Source: an uncultured beta proteobacterium
GTDB taxonomy: Bacteria; Pseudomonadota; Gammaproteobacteria; Burkholderiales; Burkholderiaceae_C
Assembly (NCBI GenBank): GCA_903876735.1
Contig: CAIRAW010000076.1
Span: 1-37,618, forward strand
Reading direction: 5' to 3'
Length of the DNA stretch: 37,618 nt
The notes below the pieces were generated by a model. The model saw nothing but the letters and a program-made list of their open reading frames with translations. It did not search any database and was not told the origin of the DNA. Positions 28,199 to 37,437 of this stretch are shown piece after piece; the first letter of the stretch is position 1; every line of letters starts with the position of its first letter. The translations under genes and the position numbers were made by a program.

Positions 28199-29607
28199 AG
28201 CACGCGGTTCGTCGCATTCATTTCGTCGGCATCGGCGGCGTCGGCATGTCGGGCATTGCGGAAATCCTGTTCAATCTGGGCTACAGCATCAGCGGCTCGG
28301 ATCTGAGCGACAGCGCCACGCTCAAGCGTCTGTCGGCGCTGGGTCTGCAGACCTTTGTCGGCCATGCCGCTGGCAACGTTGCCGGTGCCGATGTGGTCGT
28401 GACCTCGACCGCGGTGCAGGCCGACAACGCGGAAGTGCTGGCGGCGCGCGCGCAGCGCATCCCGGTGGTGCCGCGTGCCCTCATGCTGGCCGAACTGATG
28501 CGCCTCAAGCAGGGCATCGCCATTGCCGGCACCCACGGCAAGACCACCACCACCAGTCTGGTTGCCAGTGTGCTGGCCGAAGGCGGGCTCGACCCCACCT
28601 TTGTCATCGGCGGGCGTCTCAACAGCGCCGGTGCCAATGCCCGTCTCGGGCAGGGCGATTACATCGTGGTTGAGGCCGACGAGTCCGATGCCTCGTTCCT
28701 GAACCTGTTGCCGGTGATGGCGGTGGTGACCAATATCGACGCCGACCACATGGAGACCTACGGCCATGACTTCGGCCGCCTCAAGCAGGCCTTTGTCGAT
28801 TTTCTGCACCGCATGCCTTTTTATGGCACGGCCATTCTGTGCACCGACGACGCTGCCGTGCGCGACATCGTCGCGCAGGTGAGTTGCCCGACCACGCGTT
28901 ACGGTTTCAACGAGGATGCCCAGGTGCGCGCGGTCAATGTGCGCGCCATCGACGGCCAGATGCACTTCAGCGTGCAGCGTCGCAGCAGCGTGTCGCTGCC
29001 GGACCTGGAGGTGGTGCTGAACCTGCCGGGGCGCCACAACGTGCTCAATGCGCTGGCTGCTATTGCGGTGGCCACGGAGCTCGGCGTTGCAGACAGCCTG
29101 GTGCAAAAGGCGCTTGCGGGTTTCAAGGGCGTGGGGCGGCGCTTCCAGCGTTACGGCGAGGTCCGCTCGCGCGCGGGTGGCAGCTTCACGCTGGTTGACG
29201 ACTACGGCCATCACCCGGTCGAAATGGCCGCCACGCTGGCCGCAGCGCGCGGTGCTTTTGCCGGACGGCGTCTGGTGCTGGCTTTTCAGCCGCATCGCTA
29301 CACCCGCACGCGCGACTGCTTTGCCGATTTCGTCAAGGTCATCGCGCAGGCCGATCACGTGTTGCTGGCCGAGGTCTATGGCGCCGGCGAAGCGCCGATT
29401 GCTGGCGCCGACGGCCGCAGCTTGGCGCAGGCGCTGCACCTGGCCGGGCAGATCGAGCCGCTGTTTGTCGATCGGATCACGGACATGGCGCAGGTGATAT
29501 TGGAGAACGCACGCGCCGGCGACGTCGTGCTGTGCATGGGCGCTGGCTCGATTGGCGCCGTGCCGGGTCGCGTGCTGGAATTGGCGCAGGAGGGACAAGA
29601 CTCATGA
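28195..29607 (+). CDS. murC: UDP-N-acetylmuramate--L-alanine ligase
   Basis: 470 residues. MurC attaches L-Ala to UDP-MurNAc, the first step of the stem peptide. The start [20 protein letters not shown] is the classic N-terminus; the ATP loop [33 protein letters not shown] and [10 protein letters not shown] follow in order. The ATG at 28195 overlaps the murG stop by 4 nt, and ddl begins within the murC stop. Confidence 0.97.
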   Translation: MKHAVRRIHFVGIGGVGMSGIAEILFNLGYSISGSDLSDSATLKRLSALGLQTFVGHAAGNVAGADVVVTSTAVQADNAEVLAARAQRIPVVPRALMLAELMRLKQGIAIAGTHGKTTTTSLVASVLAEGGLDPTFVIGGRLNSAGANARLGQGDYIVVEADESDASFLNLLPVMAVVTNIDADHMETYGHDFGRLKQAFVDFLHRMPFYGTAILCTDDAAVRDIVAQVSCPTTRYGFNEDAQVRAVNVRAIDGQMHFSVQRRSSVSLPDLEVVLNLPGRHNVLNALAAIAVATELGVADSLVQKALAGFKGVGRRFQRYGEVRSRAGGSFTLVDDYGHHPVEMAATLAAARGAFAGRRLVLAFQPHRYTRTRDCFADFVKVIAQADHVLLAEVYGAGEAPIAGADGRSLAQALHLAGQIEPLFVDRITDMAQVILENARAGDVVLCMGAGSIGAVPGRVLELAQEGQDS

Positions 29608-30572
29608 GTGCATTGAATATGAAGACGAAAAAAATTGCTGTGCTCATGGGCGGGGCGTCCGCCGAGCGTGAAATCTCGCTGATGTCGGGGCAGGGTGTGT
29701 TGCAGGCCTTGCGTTCCAAGGGCGTCGATGCCCACGCCTTTGACCCGTCCGAGCGTGATCTGGCCGATCTCAAGCGCGAAGGCTTTGCGCGCTGTTTCAT
29801 CGCACTGCACGGCCGCTTCGGCGAAGACGGCACGGTGCAGGGCGCGCTCGAACTGCTGGGCATTCCCTACACTGGCTCGGGCGTCATGGCGTCAAGCATC
29901 GCCATCGACAAGGTCATGACCAAGCGCATCTGGCGCGCCGAAGGCCTGGCCACACCGGCCTGGCAGCAGGTCAACAGCGCGGCCGCCACCGAGCAGGCGT
30001 TTGCCCAACTGGGCAGTCCGATGATCGTGAAACCGGCGCGCGAAGGCTCGACCATCGGCCTGACCAAGGTGACGACGCTGGCGCAGTGTGCCAGCGCTTA
30101 TGAACTGGCGGCCGGGCACGACCCCGAGGTGCTGTGCGAACAGTTCATCCAGGGCGACGAGGTGACGATTGCAGTGCTCGGAACCGGTGCGGCGGCGCGC
30201 GCCCTGCCGGTGATTCGCATCGTGGCGCAGGGCGGCAACTACGACTACCAGAACAAGTACTTCACCGACACCACGCAGTATCTGGTGCCCTGCGGCTTGC
30301 CTGAGGGCGAGGAGGCGCGTATCCAGGCCATGGTGCTGGATGCCTACCGCGTGCTCGGTTGCCGCGGCTGGGCCCGTGCCGATGTGATGATTGACGCGGC
30401 GACGCGTGCGCCCTACCTGCTCGAGATCAACACCTCGCCGGGCATGACCAGTCACTCGCTGGTGCCGATGTCGGCCAAGGCGGCCGGCATGGACTACCCG
30501 GGCCTGTGCCTGGAGGTTTTGCAGCATGCGGCGCTGGACTATTGCGCAGACCAGGGGACGGTGGCCGTATGA
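29604..30572 (+). CDS. ddl: D-alanine--D-alanine ligase (DdlB type)
   Basis: 322 residues, an ATP-grasp enzyme that joins two D-alanines for MurF. Visible motifs: [17 protein letters not shown] near the N-terminus, [58 protein letters not shown] and the metal/ATP block [17 protein letters not shown]. The ATG at 29604 overlaps the murC stop; an internal ATG (29619) before [11 protein letters not shown] is a possible alternative. Overlaps ftsQ by 4 nt. Confidence 0.96.
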   Translation: MSALNMKTKKIAVLMGGASAEREISLMSGQGVLQALRSKGVDAHAFDPSERDLADLKREGFARCFIALHGRFGEDGTVQGALELLGIPYTGSGVMASSIAIDKVMTKRIWRAEGLATPAWQQVNSAAATEQAFAQLGSPMIVKPAREGSTIGLTKVTTLAQCASAYELAAGHDPEVLCEQFIQGDEVTIAVLGTGAAARALPVIRIVAQGGNYDYQNKYFTDTTQYLVPCGLPEGEEARIQAMVLDAYRVLGCRGWARADVMIDAATRAPYLLEINTSPGMTSHSLVPMSAKAAGMDYPGLCLEVLQHAALDYCADQGTVAV

Positions 30573-31354
30573 CAGAAAAACTGCCCCTGCCGGCGGATGT
30601 GAAACTCATGAACATGACGGCGTTCGTTCTGTTCGGGGTTTTTGCGCTGCTGCTGCTGGGCTCGCTGACGAGCTGGGTCTCGCGCCATCCGGTGTTTGCC
30701 GTGCGCGCCATCGCGGTCACCGGCGAGGTCACGCACAGCAACGCGGTGACGGTGCGCGCCAATGTGGCCTCGCAGCTCAGCGGCACCTTCTTCACCATGG
30801 ACCTCGATCATGCGCGCCAGGCTTTCGAGGCTCTGCCCTGGGTGCGCAAGGCGGTGGTGCGGCGGGAGTTTCCCAATCGCCTCAAGGTCGTGCTGCAAGA
30901 GCACAAGGCCTATGCCTACTGGGGGCAGGAGGGCGATTCGCGCTTGATCAATACCTTTGGCGAAGTGTTTGAAGCCAATGTCGACGAAGTCGAGCAGGCG
31001 AACCTGCCGCGCCTGAACGGGCCCGACGGCCAGGGCCCGGCGGTGCTGGCGATGTACGAGAACCTGCTACCCCTGTTTGACGGCATGGACATGACGCTGG
31101 AGCAACTTGAACTGAGCGGGCGTGGCGGCTGGCGCGCCCAGCTTGACACCGGCGCCCGGATAGAGCTCGGGGCCGGTTCAGTCGAGGAGGTGCTGGTGCG
31201 CACGCAGCGTTTCCTCAAGACGCTGACGCAGGTGACTTCGCGTTATGGACGAATGCCCGAGGCGCTGGAGACGGCTGACCTGCGGCATGAAGACGGTTAT
31301 GCCATCCGCCTGCGCGGTGTCACGACCGGGTTGGTGAGTGGGCAGAAGAAGTAG
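30569..31354 (+). CDS. ftsQ: Cell division protein FtsQ
   Basis: 261 residues. FtsQ is a bitopic membrane protein that links early and late divisome proteins through FtsB and FtsL. A short cytoplasmic part is followed by one membrane helix (about 14-36), then a POTRA domain (about 42-115: [35 protein letters not shown]) and the beta domain with [16 protein letters not shown] residues ([12 protein letters not shown]). The start at 30569 (MTEKLPLP) overlaps the ddl stop by 4 nt. After ftsQ the tight overlap of genes ends, with 44 bp before ftsA. Confidence 0.94.
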   Translation: MTEKLPLPADVKLMNMTAFVLFGVFALLLLGSLTSWVSRHPVFAVRAIAVTGEVTHSNAVTVRANVASQLSGTFFTMDLDHARQAFEALPWVRKAVVRREFPNRLKVVLQEHKAYAYWGQEGDSRLINTFGEVFEANVDEVEQANLPRLNGPDGQGPAVLAMYENLLPLFDGMDMTLEQLELSGRGGWRAQLDTGARIELGAGSVEEVLVRTQRFLKTLTQVTSRYGRMPEALETADLRHEDGYAIRLRGVTTGLVSGQKK

Positions 31355-31398
31355 CGGCAAGAACGGTAATAGCGGCAACACAAGCAACAGGTGAATAT

Positions 31399-32628
31399 AT
31401 GGCGAAAGAATACAAAGATCTGGTCGTAGCGCTGGACATTGGCACCGCCAAGGTGATGGTGGTCGTGGCCGAGGTGCTGCCCGGAGGCGAGCTCAAGCTT
31501 GCGGGTCTGGGCATTGCGCCGAGCAACGGGCTCAAGCGCGGTGTCGTGGTGAACATCGAAACCACCGTGCAGAGCATCCAGCAGGCGCTCAAGGAAGCCG
31601 AGCTGATGGCTGACTGCAAGATCACGCGGGTCTACACCGGCATCACGGGCAGCCACATCCGGGGCTTCAACTCGAGCGGCATGGTGGCGATCAAGGACCG
31701 CGAGGTCAGCGCCGCCGACGTGGCCCGGGTCGTCGAAACCGCCAAGGCGATCAACATCTCGACCGACCAGCGTCTGTTGCTGGTGGAGCCGCAGGAGTTC
31801 GTCATCGACGGCCAGGATGTCAAGGAGCCGATCGGCATGAGCGGCATCCGCCTGGAGGCCAAGGTGCACATCGTGACCGGCGCCCAGAGCGCGGCCGAGA
31901 ACATCATCAAATGCGTGCGCCGCTGCGGTCTGGAGGTCGAGAAACTGATGCTCAACCCGCTGGCCAGCAGCCTGTCGGTGCTGACCGAAGACGAGCGCGA
32001 ACTCGGTGTGGCGCTGGTTGACATCGGCGCCGGCACCACGGATGTGGCGATCTTCACCAATGGCGCGATCCGCCATACCTCGGTGATCCCGATCGCCGGC
32101 GACCTGATCACAAGCGACATCGCGATGGCGCTGCGCACGCCGACCAAGGACGCCGAAGACATCAAGGTCGAAAGCGGCTACGCCAAGCAGTTGCTGGCCG
32201 ATCCGGATTCGCAGGTCGAGGTGCCGGGACTGGGTGATCGCGGTCCGCGCATGCTCAGCCGCCAGGCCCTGGCCGGCGTCATCGAGCCGCGTGTCGAAGA
32301 GATCTTTTCGCTGGTGCACCAGGTCATGCGCGAGTCCGGTTTCGAGGAGATGCTCTCCAGCGGCATCGTGCTGACCGGCGGCAGCTGCATCATGCCCGGC
32401 ATGGTGGAACTTGGCGAAGACATTTTCTTAAAGCCGGTGCGCCGCGGCTTTCCGAAATACGGCGGCGCTCTGTCCGACATGGTGGCGCAACCCCGCGCTG
32501 CCACCGTCATGGGTCTGCTCGAAGAAGCGCGGCTGGCACGCCTGCGCGGCTTCAAGGTGGCGCAGAAGAACGGCTCCATGAAAACCGCTTTCAGCCAGGT
32601 CAAGGACTGGTTTGTGGGGAACTTCTGA
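31399..32628 (+). CDS. ftsA: Cell division protein FtsA
   Basis: 409 residues, an actin-like ATPase that tethers FtsZ to the membrane. Near the N-terminus VVALDIGTAKVMVVVAE is the phosphate-1 loop; ALVDIGAGTTDVAIF is phosphate-2; VLTGGSCIMPGM lies in the adenosine motif. The 1C domain contains ITGSHIRGFNSSGMVAI. The C-terminal amphipathic helix (VKDWFVGNF) is the membrane-targeting sequence. AGGTGA (31390-31395) precedes the ATG at proper spacing. Confidence 0.97.
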   Translation: MAKEYKDLVVALDIGTAKVMVVVAEVLPGGELKLAGLGIAPSNGLKRGVVVNIETTVQSIQQALKEAELMADCKITRVYTGITGSHIRGFNSSGMVAIKDREVSAADVARVVETAKAINISTDQRLLLVEPQEFVIDGQDVKEPIGMSGIRLEAKVHIVTGAQSAAENIIKCVRRCGLEVEKLMLNPLASSLSVLTEDERELGVALVDIGAGTTDVAIFTNGAIRHTSVIPIAGDLITSDIAMALRTPTKDAEDIKVESGYAKQLLADPDSQVEVPGLGDRGPRMLSRQALAGVIEPRVEEIFSLVHQVMRESGFEEMLSSGIVLTGGSCIMPGMVELGEDIFLKPVRRGFPKYGGALSDMVAQPRAATVMGLLEEARLARLRGFKVAQKNGSMKTAFSQVKDWFVGNF

Positions 32629-32720
32629 TGTGCACGAACTCAAGCAACGTCTGGCCCACTCAAATGTCGCACTGGCACTGGCGATGCATGGATCCGCCCT
32701 GTTAATGAAAAAAGAACGAT

Positions 32721-32748
32721 TTGAACCGCAACGGCAACTGTTTAACTT
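32721..32748 (+). promoter_or_regulatory. Candidate ftsZ-proximal promoter in the ftsA-ftsZ gap
   Basis: The 143-bp gap between ftsA and ftsZ, unusual in this compact cluster, contains TTGAAC (32721-32726) and TAACTT (32743-32748) spaced 16 bp, giving a plausible sigma-70 promoter for extra ftsZ (and lpxC) transcription. The gap is A/T-rich near ftsZ. Extra ftsZ promoters are well known in other bacteria. Evidence here is consensus match only. Confidence 0.4.
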
Positions 32749-32771
32749 TATTGAAATCTCAGGAGAAAAAA

Positions 32772-34031
32772 ATGGCCATCGAAATGATTGAAGAAATCGC
32801 TTTCAACCAGGGCACCCAGATCAAGGTGATCGGCGTCGGCGGCGGCGGCGGCAACGCCGTGGCCCACATGATTGACTCATCGGTGCAGGGCGTCGAATTC
32901 GTATGCGCCAATACCGATGCGCAAGCCCTGGGCCGCAGCGCGGCGCACCGCACGATCCAGCTCGGCAGCAGCGGTCTGGGCGCCGGCAGCAAGCCCGAGC
33001 GCGGCCGCGAGGCGGCCGAAATGGCGGAGGAGGAAATCCGATCTGCGATCGAAGGCGCGCACATGCTGTTCATCACGGCCGGCATGGGTGGAGGCACCGG
33101 CACCGGCGCAGCGCCCGTGATTGCGCGCGTGGCGCGCGAGATGGGCATCCTGACGGTTGGTGTGGTCACCAAGCCTTTCGAGTTTGAAGGCGGACGGCGC
33201 ATGAGCAATGCCGATGCGGGTCTGACCGAGTTGGAGGCCAATGTTGATTCGCTGATCGTGATTCTCAACGAAAAGCTGCTTGAAGTGCTGGGCGACGACA
33301 TCACCCAGGACCAGGCCTTTGCTCACGCCAACGACGTGCTCAAGAACGCCGTCGGCGGCATCGCGGAAATCATCAATGTCCCGGGGCACGTCAACGTTGA
33401 CTTTGAAGACGTGCGCACCGTCATGGGTGAGCCCGGCAAGGCCATGATGGGCACGGCTGTGGCGTCCGGCCCTGACCGCGCGCGCATCGCGGCCGAGCAG
33501 GCCGTGGCCTGCCCGCTGCTCGAAGGCATCGACCTGTCCGGCGCCAAGGGTGTGCTGGTCTTGATCACGGCAGCCAAGGGTTCGCTCAAGCTCAGTGAAT
33601 CGAAGCTGGCGATGAACACGATCCGTGCCTACGCATCACCCGATGCGCATGTGATCTACGGCACGGCCTACGATGACAACCTGGACGACCAGATCCGCGT
33701 CACTGTCGTGGCCACCGGTTTGAGCCGTCAAGGTGCGCGCCCGAAACTGATCGTGACGCAAAGCGCGCCGCAGGTGCAGGTGCGCACCGGCACGCACGAT
33801 GTCGCCTATCAGATGCCGACGCTGGAAACACCGCTGAACGCGAACCTGCCCACCAGCATGATGGCAAACAGCCCGATTGGCCGCGCCCAGCCGGACTACG
33901 GCTCGATGAGCACGCCCAGCGTCTGGCGCACCCGCGACCGCACGCAGGCGGCCGCCAAGGTTGACGCACTGGCGTCGGGCGGCATGGACGACTTCGAGAT
34001 CCCCGCTTTTCTGAGGAAACAGGCTGATTAG
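32772..34031 (+). CDS. ftsZ: Cell division protein FtsZ
   Basis: 419 residues, the tubulin-like GTPase that forms the Z-ring. The tubulin signature GGGTGTG is at 106-112, the N-terminal nucleotide loop GVGGGGGNAV at 21-30, and the T7 synergy region NVDFEDVRTVM follows near 207. A variable linker (about 318-405) leads to the conserved C-terminal peptide DDFEIPAFLRKQAD, which binds FtsA and other partners. AGGAG (32761-32765) is a strong ribosome-binding site for the ATG at 32772. lpxC follows after 12 bp. Confidence 0.98.
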   Translation: MAIEMIEEIAFNQGTQIKVIGVGGGGGNAVAHMIDSSVQGVEFVCANTDAQALGRSAAHRTIQLGSSGLGAGSKPERGREAAEMAEEEIRSAIEGAHMLFITAGMGGGTGTGAAPVIARVAREMGILTVGVVTKPFEFEGGRRMSNADAGLTELEANVDSLIVILNEKLLEVLGDDITQDQAFAHANDVLKNAVGGIAEIINVPGHVNVDFEDVRTVMGEPGKAMMGTAVASGPDRARIAAEQAVACPLLEGIDLSGAKGVLVLITAAKGSLKLSESKLAMNTIRAYASPDAHVIYGTAYDDNLDDQIRVTVVATGLSRQGARPKLIVTQSAPQVQVRTGTHDVAYQMPTLETPLNANLPTSMMANSPIGRAQPDYGSMSTPSVWRTRDRTQAAAKVDALASGGMDDFEIPAFLRKQAD

Positions 34032-34043
34032 TAAAATAGGACT

Positions 34044-34967
34044 GTGCTGCAACAACGAACCCTCAAAACCCTGACCCACGCCGTCGGCGTCGGGCTGCAC
34101 AGCGGCCAGCGCGTGGAACTCACGCTGCGGCCAGCCCAGCCCGATACCGGCATCGTGTTTCGCCGCGTTGACCTGCCCGAGCCGGTCGACATCGTGGTGT
34201 CGGCCGAAGCGGTGACGGATACGCGACTGGCCTCAACCCTGTCCAGGGGCAGCGCCAAGGTGCACACGGTCGAGCACCTGATGTCGGCCTGCGCCGGCCT
34301 GGGTGTGGACAACATGTATGTCGACATCAATGGCGATGAGATGCCCATTCTCGACGGGTCGGCGGCTTCGTTTGTCTTTCTGTTGCAAAGTGCCGGCATC
34401 GTGCTGCAAGACGCGCCGCGGCGTTTCATTCGCGTGACGCGAGCGGTGGAGGTGCGCGAAGGCCAGGGCGCCCAGGAAAAGTGGGCGCGCCTTGAGCCCT
34501 ACCATGGCTACAAGCTCAGTTTCGAGATCGACTTTGACCACCCTGCGGTGGACGTCACGGGTCAGCGCGTCTGCTTTGACATGAGCACGGGTAACTACGC
34601 CAAAGACATTGCGCGCGCGCGCACCTTTGGCTTTACCAAGGACGTGGAGATGATGCGCGCCAACGGCCTGGCCTTGGGTGGCGGCCTCGACAACGCGATC
34701 GTGATGGACGACTACAAGGTTCTCAATTCGGACGGTTTGCGCTACGACGACGAGTTCGTCAAGCACAAGATCCTGGACGCCATGGGCGACCTCTATCTGA
34801 TCGGCAAACCGCTGCTGGCCAGTTACAGTGCTTTTCGCTCCGGCCACGCATTGAACAACAAACTGCTGCGCGAGTTGTTGTTGCATACCGATGCATGGGA
34901 GATCGTGAGTTTTGCCAACGAAAAGCTCGCGCCACGCGGTTTTGCGCAACTGGCGCCGGCCTGGTAA
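34044..34967 (+). CDS. lpxC: UDP-3-O-acyl-N-acetylglucosamine deacetylase
   Basis: 307 residues. LpxC catalyses the committed step of lipid A synthesis. Zinc ligands, aligned by eye to the E. coli enzyme, are His78 (VEHLMSA), His241 and Asp245 ([11 protein letters not shown]); Glu77 is the general base and His268 (SGHALNNK) the assisting histidine. The start is a GTG (34044) giving MLQQRTLKT, the common N-terminus in proteobacteria. Its place at the end of the dcw cluster ties outer-membrane and wall synthesis together. Confidence 0.97.
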   Translation: MLQQRTLKTLTHAVGVGLHSGQRVELTLRPAQPDTGIVFRRVDLPEPVDIVVSAEAVTDTRLASTLSRGSAKVHTVEHLMSACAGLGVDNMYVDINGDEMPILDGSAASFVFLLQSAGIVLQDAPRRFIRVTRAVEVREGQGAQEKWARLEPYHGYKLSFEIDFDHPAVDVTGQRVCFDMSTGNYAKDIARARTFGFTKDVEMMRANGLALGGGLDNAIVMDDYKVLNSDGLRYDDEFVKHKILDAMGDLYLIGKPLLASYSAFRSGHALNNKLLRELLLHTDAWEIVSFANEKLAPRGFAQLAPAW

Positions 34968-34984
34968 GCGCCGAGGAACCCACT

Positions 34985-35161
34985 ATGCTGCTTTTTCGCT
35001 GGCTCATTCTCCTGCTGCTGTTGGGCGCTATCGTGTCCTTCGTCTTCTACACCGCCACCGGGCAGGATCGCTTCAAGCGCTACGGCCTGCTCATGCTCAA
35101 GTGGGTGCTGATCGCCGGCTTCGGCTTCTTCGCCGTGCTGATTCTGGAACGCATCGCCTAA
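34985..35161 (+). CDS. Small two-helix membrane protein, 58 residues
   Basis: I do not recognise a named family. The protein has two hydrophobic segments (about residues 2-21 and 37-55) joined by a short polar loop containing TGQDRFKRYG, so an inner-membrane hairpin is likely. GAGGA (34971-34975 region) is a fitting ribosome-binding site for the ATG at 34985, and it lies 17 bp after lpxC, so it is probably the last gene of the dcw transcript. It ends 3 bp before the end of the opposing rquA gene, with no terminator visible between. Confidence 0.78.
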   Translation: MLLFRWLILLLLLGAIVSFVFYTATGQDRFKRYGLLMLKWVLIAGFGFFAVLILERIA

Positions 35162-35164
35162 GCG

Positions 35165-35869
35165 TCAGCGCGTGATGACAACCTTCTGGTACAGGCCGCC
35201 GAAATAGGTTTGCTTCTCGATCTTGGCGACTTCGATGCCTGATGGCAGCCAGTTGGCAATTTCACCGCGCCACATGTCCATGGCGAAGGGCTCCAGCGTG
35301 GTCAAAATCGGAACCATGATGTAGCGCCAGGGACTCAGCGCCACCGGCCGGTGGTAGTCAACAAAAATGATCTTGCCACCTGGTTTGGTCACACGCAGTG
35401 CCTCGGCGATGGTCTTGTGGCGCACTTCAACCGGTTGCTCGTGCAGCAGGAAAAACACCACCACGGCGTCTCTGCTGGCGTCTTCAAACTGCAGGTCGGT
35501 TGAATCCTGGCGCTGCACCGTGACCTGGCGCGTATCCTTGAGCTTGGCGTGCAGATTCTTGATCTGGACTGGCGCCACGTCGATCACGTCGAGGTGCCCC
35601 TGCGGACCCAGGCGCTTGACGACATATTCGGTGAAGTTGCCGTAGACGCACGCGACCTGCAGAACCTTGCCGCTGACGACCTCGCCGAGTTCCTGCAGCG
35701 CTGCGTCGCGCAGGCGCGCAAAGTTGCCCCACAGGATCAGGTTGACCAACCACTGGCGCTCGAAAACGCGGACCGCATTCGGATGGACGTAGGCCCACCA
35801 ATAGGTCTTCTGAAGGTATTCGGGGACGGGAACGGTGGCAGACAGGCTGGCGGATTCTTTCGGGCTCAC
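35165..35869 (-). CDS. rquA: Rhodoquinone biosynthesis protein RquA
   Basis: 234 residues. RquA converts ubiquinone to rhodoquinone by replacing a methoxy group with an amino group, using S-adenosylmethionine. It is related to class I methyltransferases, but the usual glycine-rich SAM loop is changed, here to VACVYGNFT (72-80), which is a hallmark of RquA. The blocks TYWWAYVHPNAVRVFERQWL, LVNLILWGNFARLRDAAL, FFLLHEQPVEVR and KIIFVDYHRP also match what I recall of Rhodospirillum rubrum RquA. It follows frdD after 82 bp, with a strong terminator in between. The start is a GTG at 35869 with AAGG (35877-35880) seven bases before it. Ordinary UbiE/Coq5-type methyltransferases would keep a GxGxG loop. 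Context with fumarate reductase agrees strongly. Confidence 0.92.
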   Translation of the reverse strand: MSPKESASLSATVPVPEYLQKTYWWAYVHPNAVRVFERQWLVNLILWGNFARLRDAALQELGEVVSGKVLQVACVYGNFTEYVVKRLGPQGHLDVIDVAPVQIKNLHAKLKDTRQVTVQRQDSTDLQFEDASRDAVVVFFLLHEQPVEVRHKTIAEALRVTKPGGKIIFVDYHRPVALSPWRYIMVPILTTLEPFAMDMWRGEIANWLPSGIEVAKIEKQTYFGGLYQKVVITR

Positions 35870-35880
35870 GAACTGACCTT

Positions 35881-35925
35881 AAAAAAAATGCCCCCGAAGG
35901 GGCGCCCGTCGCTCAATGCGACGGG
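35881..35925 (-). terminator. Double hairpin with UUCG tetraloop and eight-T tract between frdD and rquA
   Basis: Read on the minus strand, an 8-bp stem (CCCGTCGC, loop ATTGA, GCGACGGG; 35925-35905) is followed by GCCCC-TTCG-GGGGC (35903-35890), whose cUUCGg loop is exceptionally stable, then A and eight T (35888-35881). This is a textbook intrinsic terminator for frdABCD. Its T-run ends immediately before the AAGG ribosome-binding site of rquA, so rquA RNA must come from read-through, antitermination or a promoter inside the hairpin region. On the plus strand the larger stem is followed by TTTGATTT and might weakly stop transcripts coming from lpxC. Confidence 0.88.
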
Positions 35926-35951
35926 TTTGATTTAAAGCCAGAGGATACCAC

Positions 35952-36293
35952 TCAGATACGAAACAGGCTCAGCGCCGTGGTAATCGTACCTGCAGCAGCG
36001 ACCAGATAGACGACGATGGCGACCACCGAGTCCTGGCGCAGGCCGAAGTCAAATACCGTCACACGCAGGCGGTGCGCTGCATGCCACAGGAACAGCGTGA
36101 TGACGCCCAGCAGAAACAGCTTGCCGAACCAGTGCGCGGCAAAGGCATGCAGCTTGGCGTAGCTCAGCACGTCGGGTGCATGGCCCAGCGACAGCAGCAG
36201 GAACAGCAGTACCAGCACGGGTGCCAGAAAGGCCGCCAGCGTGCCGCCAGCCGCGAACAGGCTCCAGAAAATGGGTTTATTCGACTTGGCCAT
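35952..36293 (-). CDS. frdD: Fumarate reductase membrane anchor subunit FrdD
   Basis: 113 residues with three hydrophobic helices (about 12-36, 55-75, 88-110). With FrdC it anchors FrdAB in the inner membrane and forms the quinol site. The opening NKPIFWSLFAAGG resembles EPVFWGLFGAGG of E. coli FrdD, and LWHAAHRLRVTVFDFGL corresponds to the loop after helix two. I set the start at the ATG at 36293, two bases past the frdC stop; an upstream in-frame start would lie inside frdC. Being a FrdCD-type anchor, heme is not expected. Confidence 0.93.
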   Translation of the reverse strand: MAKSNKPIFWSLFAAGGTLAAFLAPVLVLLFLLLSLGHAPDVLSYAKLHAFAAHWFGKLFLLGVITLFLWHAAHRLRVTVFDFGLRQDSVVAIVVYLVAAAGTITTALSLFRI

Positions 36294-36295
36294 GG

Positions 36296-36688
36296 TTACA
36301 TCACTCCCGCAAAGAACAAGACCACCAGCGAAGCAATTGCCCAAATCGCGTAGTGAGCGCCAACAATGTACTTGCCGTCCAGGAAGTCCTCACCGATTTG
36401 CACCGGCATGGCCTTGGGCGTGACGTTGAACCAGTTGGTTGCGTTGTGCACGGCAAAAGCCAGGATGAGGGCAAAGCCAAGGAAACTCCAGGGCCCTTTG
36501 AGCGCCGCCATGAAGGAATCAAAGGCGGCTTGCCCGTGCGACAGGCGTTCCACGGCACACACCATCAGCAGCGCAAAAGCGCCGATGAAAATGCAGGTCA
36601 CTTCACGCGACATGTAGCGCATATAGCGCGGCTGTGTCAGATACCAGCCGGTCTTGGAGACCGGGCGGACGTAGGGTTTACGGCTCAT
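36296..36688 (-). CDS. frdC: Fumarate reductase membrane anchor subunit FrdC
   Basis: 130 residues, the same as the E. coli subunit (131). The N-terminus RKPYVRPVSKTGWY matches RKPYVRPMTSTWW of E. coli FrdC closely. Three hydrophobic helices are seen (about 30-47, 65-82, 108-128). Glu29 in YMSREVT and His81 in FAVHNATNW align by eye with Glu29 and His82 of E. coli FrdC, residues linked to quinol handling. Starts inside the frdB stop (ATGA overlap) and is followed by frdD after 2 bp. Confidence 0.94.
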   Translation of the reverse strand: MSRKPYVRPVSKTGWYLTQPRYMRYMSREVTCIFIGAFALLMVCAVERLSHGQAAFDSFMAALKGPWSFLGFALILAFAVHNATNWFNVTPKAMPVQIGEDFLDGKYIVGAHYAIWAIASLVVLFFAGVM

Positions 36689-37437
36689 TTTGCGCCTCCT
36701 GGTAACAGATGTTCCTTGAACCAGTCAATGGTGCTGGCGACCTTGACCTGCTGCAGTGCGCCGGCCGGATCAACGGCTTTCGGACAGACTTCGGAGCAGG
36801 CGCCGACAAAGGAGCATTCCCACACGCCTTCGTTGGTGGCAATGACTTCCTGGCGTTCATCGCGTCCACCGTCGCGCGAGTCCTGGTTGTAACGGTGCGC
36901 CAGAGCGATCGCTGCCGGTCCGATGAACTTCGGCTGCAACGCGTATTCGGGACAGGCGGCGTAGCACAACATGCAGTTGATGCACATCGAGAACTGGCGG
37001 AACTTCATCAGCTGCGCCGGGGTCTGCTTGAACTCGCCCTGTTCGATGCTCTTCTTTTCCTTGGGGATCAGATAGGGCTTGACGCGTTTGAGCTTCTCGA
37101 TGAAGTCATCCGCCACCGTGACCAGATCGCGTTCGATCGGGAAGTTGGCCAGCGGCTCAACCCGGATCACACCCTCGTAAGAGCGCAGGAAGGCGTGGCA
37201 GGAGAGCTTGGGCTCGCCATTGACCATCATGCCGCAGCTGCCGCAGACTGCCATGTGGCAGGACCAGCGGAAGTTGAGCGTCGGGTCTATGGTTTCCTTG
37301 ACGGCGGTCAGCGCGTCCAGCACCACCCACTCTTCATTGCACTCCACCGTGTATTTCTGGAAGTGCGGCTCTGTGTCTTTTTCAGGGTCGTAGCGCAGCA
37401 CTTCGAGCTGAACCATCCGTTTTTTTAACTGTGTCAT
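36685..37437 (-). CDS. frdB: Fumarate reductase iron-sulfur subunit FrdB
   Basis: 250 residues. FrdB carries electrons from the quinol site to the FAD of FrdA through three clusters. The [2Fe-2S] ligands are Cys60, Cys65, Cys68 and Cys80 (RWSCHMAVCGSCG, LSC); the [4Fe-4S] ligands Cys152, Cys155, Cys158 and Cys218; the [3Fe-4S] ligands Cys162, Cys208 and Cys214 (FVGACSEVCP). The sequence follows E. coli FrdB along its length, including RYDPEKDTEPH, LANFPIERDLV, FIGPAAIALAHRYN and SRDGGRDER, and is unlike SdhB. The start overlaps the frdA stop (ATGA). Confidence 0.97.
   Translation of the reverse strand: MTQLKKRMVQLEVLRYDPEKDTEPHFQKYTVECNEEWVVLDALTAVKETIDPTLNFRWSCHMAVCGSCGMMVNGEPKLSCHAFLRSYEGVIRVEPLANFPIERDLVTVADDFIEKLKRVKPYLIPKEKKSIEQGEFKQTPAQLMKFRQFSMCINCMLCYAACPEYALQPKFIGPAAIALAHRYNQDSRDGGRDERQEVIATNEGVWECSFVGACSEVCPKAVDPAGALQQVKVASTIDWFKEHLLPGGAK

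Noticed and set aside
35165..35869. Calling the gene after frdD a UbiE-like or generic methyltransferase
   Set aside because: The SAM loop is VACVYG instead of GxGxG, and several blocks match RquA as I recall it; the frd context agrees.
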